Assembly: GCA_041485905.1 (NCBI GenBank)
Contig: JBGPKK010000246.1
Location: 1-6,226 of the forward strand
DNA length: 6,226 bases
DNA from: JAHFUI01 sp041485905
GTDB taxonomy: Bacteria > Acidobacteriota > Vicinamibacteria > Vicinamibacterales > CAVVIG01
Reading direction: 5' to 3'
Below, one piece after another: positions 4,532-6,226 of this stretch. The position numbers and the translations under genes are program-made. The notes below the pieces were generated by a model. It did not search any database. It worked only from the letters and a program-made list of their open reading frames with translations, and was not told the DNA's origin. Numbering within the stretch: the stretch's first letter is position 1; each line of letters starts with the position of its first letter.

Positions 4532-6151
4532 ATGCAGCGCGATCCAAACCAACTGACCGCCCGCACCTTCGACGTCCTCGTCGTGGGCGGCGGCATTTAT
4601 GGTCTGACGATCGCGTACGACGCGGCACAGCGCGGGCTGAGGGTGGCGCTGATCGAACGCGATGATTTCGGCAGTGGCAGCTCGTTCAATCATCTGCGGA
4701 CCATTCACGGCGGTCTGCGGTATCTGCAAACGCTCGACATCCGGCGCGCAAGAGAATCGGTCCGGGAGCGGGCGACGCTCGCGCGCATCGCGCCGCACGC
4801 GGTCCGACCGCTTCCATTTGCGCTGCCGCTGTATCGGTCGTTGCGCGCCGGCAAGACGGCCATGCGGGCCGGTTTCCTGCTGGATCGCCTCGTGGCTTTT
4901 GATCGCAACACCGGTGTGCCCCACGCCCTCCGACTCCCGGGCGGACACGTTGTGTCCCGCACCGAAGCGATCCGGCGCTTCCCGGGCCTGCGGCGAGCGG
5001 GCCTGACGGGCGCCGCCGTGTGGTCGGACTACATCACGCCGGAATCCGATCGGTTGACGTTCAGCTTTGCCGCGGCAGCCGACGAGCACGGTGCGGTGTT
5101 GGCGAACTACGTGGAAGGCGTGGCGCCCCTGGCAGACGGAAAACGCGTCACCGGGATCCGCGCACGCGATCGTCTCACCGGCAGCGAGCTCGACATCTCC
5201 GCACACCTCACGATCAACGCGACCGGAGCCGCGGTCGATCATCTCCTTGCACCCCTCGGCCTCTCGACGCGCATGCCGCTGCTGACAGCGATGAACCTCG
5301 TCACGCGCCGCGATGCCGGCGAGGAAGCGTTAGGCGGACGCACTTGGTCGGGCCGGCATCTCTTTCTCGTCCCCTGGCGCGGCCGTGCGCTGCTCGGGAC
5401 GTGGGAATCGTCTCGGCCGGCCGAATCGCACGCGGCGGGCGTCGCACGCGCCGACGTCGACTCGTTTATCAGCGAGGTGAATCAGGCATTCCCCGCGCTC
5501 GATCTGACGATGGCGGACATCGCGCTCGTGCATCGCGGTATCGTGCCAGCGGTTTCCGACGCGTCCGGCGCGGTGCGGCTCCAGGGAGGCGACCGCATCC
5601 GCGATCACGCCGCCGACGGTGTGGACGGTCTGCTCAGCGTTGCGGGCACGAAGTACACCACGGCGCGAGCGGTCGCCGAACGGGTGGTCGATCGCGCGAT
5701 CGACAAGCTGCGGCGTCCGCACGTGCCATGCCGGACGGCGACGCGTCCACTGCCGGGCGGCAGCGCACGCGATCTCGCGCTGACCGTCGCCGAAGCGCGA
5801 CGCGACCACGACATCGGGTTGCCGAGCGATGCCATCCCTCACCTGGTCGCCGCGTACGGATCCCGATACCGTGACGTCGTGGAGGTCGCGCAGAGTCGTC
5901 CAGTCTGGCGTACGCGACTCGCCGACCAGTCGCCGGTCATCGGTGCTGAACTGATCTGGGCCGTGCGCGAGGAAATGGCCGTGACATTGAGTGACGCGGT
6001 GATTCGCCGAACGCCCCTTGGTGCACTCGGTGATCCGGGCGATGCCGCAGTGGACCTGTCGGCCCAGATCGTCGGTGACGAACTGGGCTGGTCCGACGCT
6101 CGAAGGCGTGAAGAGATGGACGCCGTGAAGCGGTTCTACGAGATCGCGTAG
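4532..6151 (+). CDS. glpD: FAD-dependent glycerol-3-phosphate dehydrogenase family protein (GlpD-like)
   Basis: GlpD-type flavoenzymes oxidise glycerol 3-phosphate to dihydroxyacetone phosphate at the membrane and pass electrons to quinone. The 539 residues match the family length. The FAD-binding Rossmann motif is GGGIYG (19-24), with Glu42 at the end of strand 2. IHGGLRYLQ (58-66) keeps the active-site His59, Arg63 and Tyr64. IRDH (356-359) and GTKYTT (372-377, Lys374) match later substrate-site segments, and a DAO_C-type helical domain with REEMAVTLSDAVIRRTPLG (479-497) ends the protein. Two departures stand out. The segment before HGGLR is SSFNHLRT rather than the usual SSRSSKLI. The usual G-x-RP is HRGIVPA (334-340), with Val338 where a phosphate-contacting Arg is expected. 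The substrate may therefore not be glycerol 3-phosphate. It has no glycerol kinase or transporter neighbour here. It is divergent from the methyltransferase. Confidence 0.8.
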   Translation: MQRDPNQLTARTFDVLVVGGGIYGLTIAYDAAQRGLRVALIERDDFGSGSSFNHLRTIHGGLRYLQTLDIRRARESVRERATLARIAPHAVRPLPFALPLYRSLRAGKTAMRAGFLLDRLVAFDRNTGVPHALRLPGGHVVSRTEAIRRFPGLRRAGLTGAAVWSDYITPESDRLTFSFAAAADEHGAVLANYVEGVAPLADGKRVTGIRARDRLTGSELDISAHLTINATGAAVDHLLAPLGLSTRMPLLTAMNLVTRRDAGEEALGGRTWSGRHLFLVPWRGRALLGTWESSRPAESHAAGVARADVDSFISEVNQAFPALDLTMADIALVHRGIVPAVSDASGAVRLQGGDRIRDHAADGVDGLLSVAGTKYTTARAVAERVVDRAIDKLRRPHVPCRTATRPLPGGSARDLALTVAEARRDHDIGLPSDAIPHLVAAYGSRYRDVVEVAQSRPVWRTRLADQSPVIGAELIWAVREEMAVTLSDAVIRRTPLGALGDPGDAAVDLSAQIVGDELGWSDARRREEMDAVKRFYEIA

Positions 6152-6219
6152 TCGGGTGGGTCGGGTCGGTCAGGTGAGTCAGGTGGGCCACCCTGCCAGA
6201 CCGACCAGACCTGTCTGGC
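6151..6219. repeat. Inverted array of nonamer tandem repeats just after the glpD-like gene
   Basis: Four contiguous 9-base units close to GTCRGGTGR begin at the last base of the stop codon: GTCGGGTGG (6151), GTCGGGTCG (6160), GTCAGGTGA (6169) and GTCAGGTGG (6178). After a small turn, the complementary units CTGCCAGAC (6193-6201) and CGACCAGAC (6202-6210) follow, then a further partial unit up to 6219. Transcribed from glpD, this could fold into a GC-rich imperfect stem. A small separate stem, CCAGA-CCTG-TCTGG, lies at 6205-6218. No U-tract is seen before the window ends, so terminator function is unproven. The array may continue past the edge. Confidence 0.8.
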
Positions 6220-6226
6220 TTAGGGC

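Noticed and set aside
4497..4628. N-terminal extension of the methyltransferase to the ATG at 4628
   Set aside because: The added residues are Arg-rich, lie over the start of the divergent glpD gene and run through a good -10 box; the GTG at 4496 fits the family better.
4505..5242. A 245-codon minus-strand open frame opposite the glpD-like gene
   Set aside because: It is antisense to the FAD-binding part of glpD, which has clear motifs; no motif is seen in the antisense product.

Overview
This is a high-GC bacterial window, densely coded on both strands, with six complete genes and the 5' end of a seventh. The gene set is mostly chromosomal housekeeping: MetRS, LarC, RadC, a DapF-family protein, a SAM methyltransferase, a GlpD-family flavoprotein and a DUF4398 envelope protein. 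I see no phage, transposon, plasmid or CRISPR signal. The DUF4398 protein, the variant DapF and the short-unit intergenic repeats suggest Acidobacteriota, perhaps a Vicinamibacteria-like soil lineage. That placement is inference, because no rRNA or other phylogenetic marker is complete here.

Layout. Minus-strand block (2190 down to 1): radC, then a spacer holding an inverted array of octamers, then larC, then metG. metG starts inside the larC stop codon (GTGA overlap) and runs off the left edge. A 49-base divergent intergenic region separates radC from a plus-strand exported DUF4398 protein (2240-2827). That gene converges, across 70 bases, on a second minus-strand pair: a methyltransferase (4496-3738) followed by a dapF-like gene (3701-2898), with a perfect hairpin between them. 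A 35-base divergent region then leads to a plus-strand GlpD-family oxidoreductase (4532-6151). The window closes with a second inverted array of short tandem units, just after that gene's stop codon.

How the genes relate. radC-larC-metG may be partly co-transcribed, but they serve separate processes: a JAB/MPN-domain protein, nickel-pincer cofactor assembly, and tRNA charging. The methyltransferase and DapF-like gene look like a two-gene operon. By name DapF belongs to lysine and peptidoglycan synthesis, but this copy lacks both catalytic cysteines, so that role is uncertain.

Main points of interest: (1) the DapF-like protein has Ser in place of both catalytic Cys, and Gln in place of the active-site His, on an otherwise intact scaffold; (2) short tandem units of 7, 8 and 9 bases occur at three places, two of them as inverted arrays in intergenic DNA and one inside the His-rich linker of LarC; (3) two genes have a -10 box placed so that transcription would start at or within a base of the start codon, suggesting leaderless mRNAs; (4) the GlpD-like protein lacks a substrate-contacting Arg of canonical GlpD.
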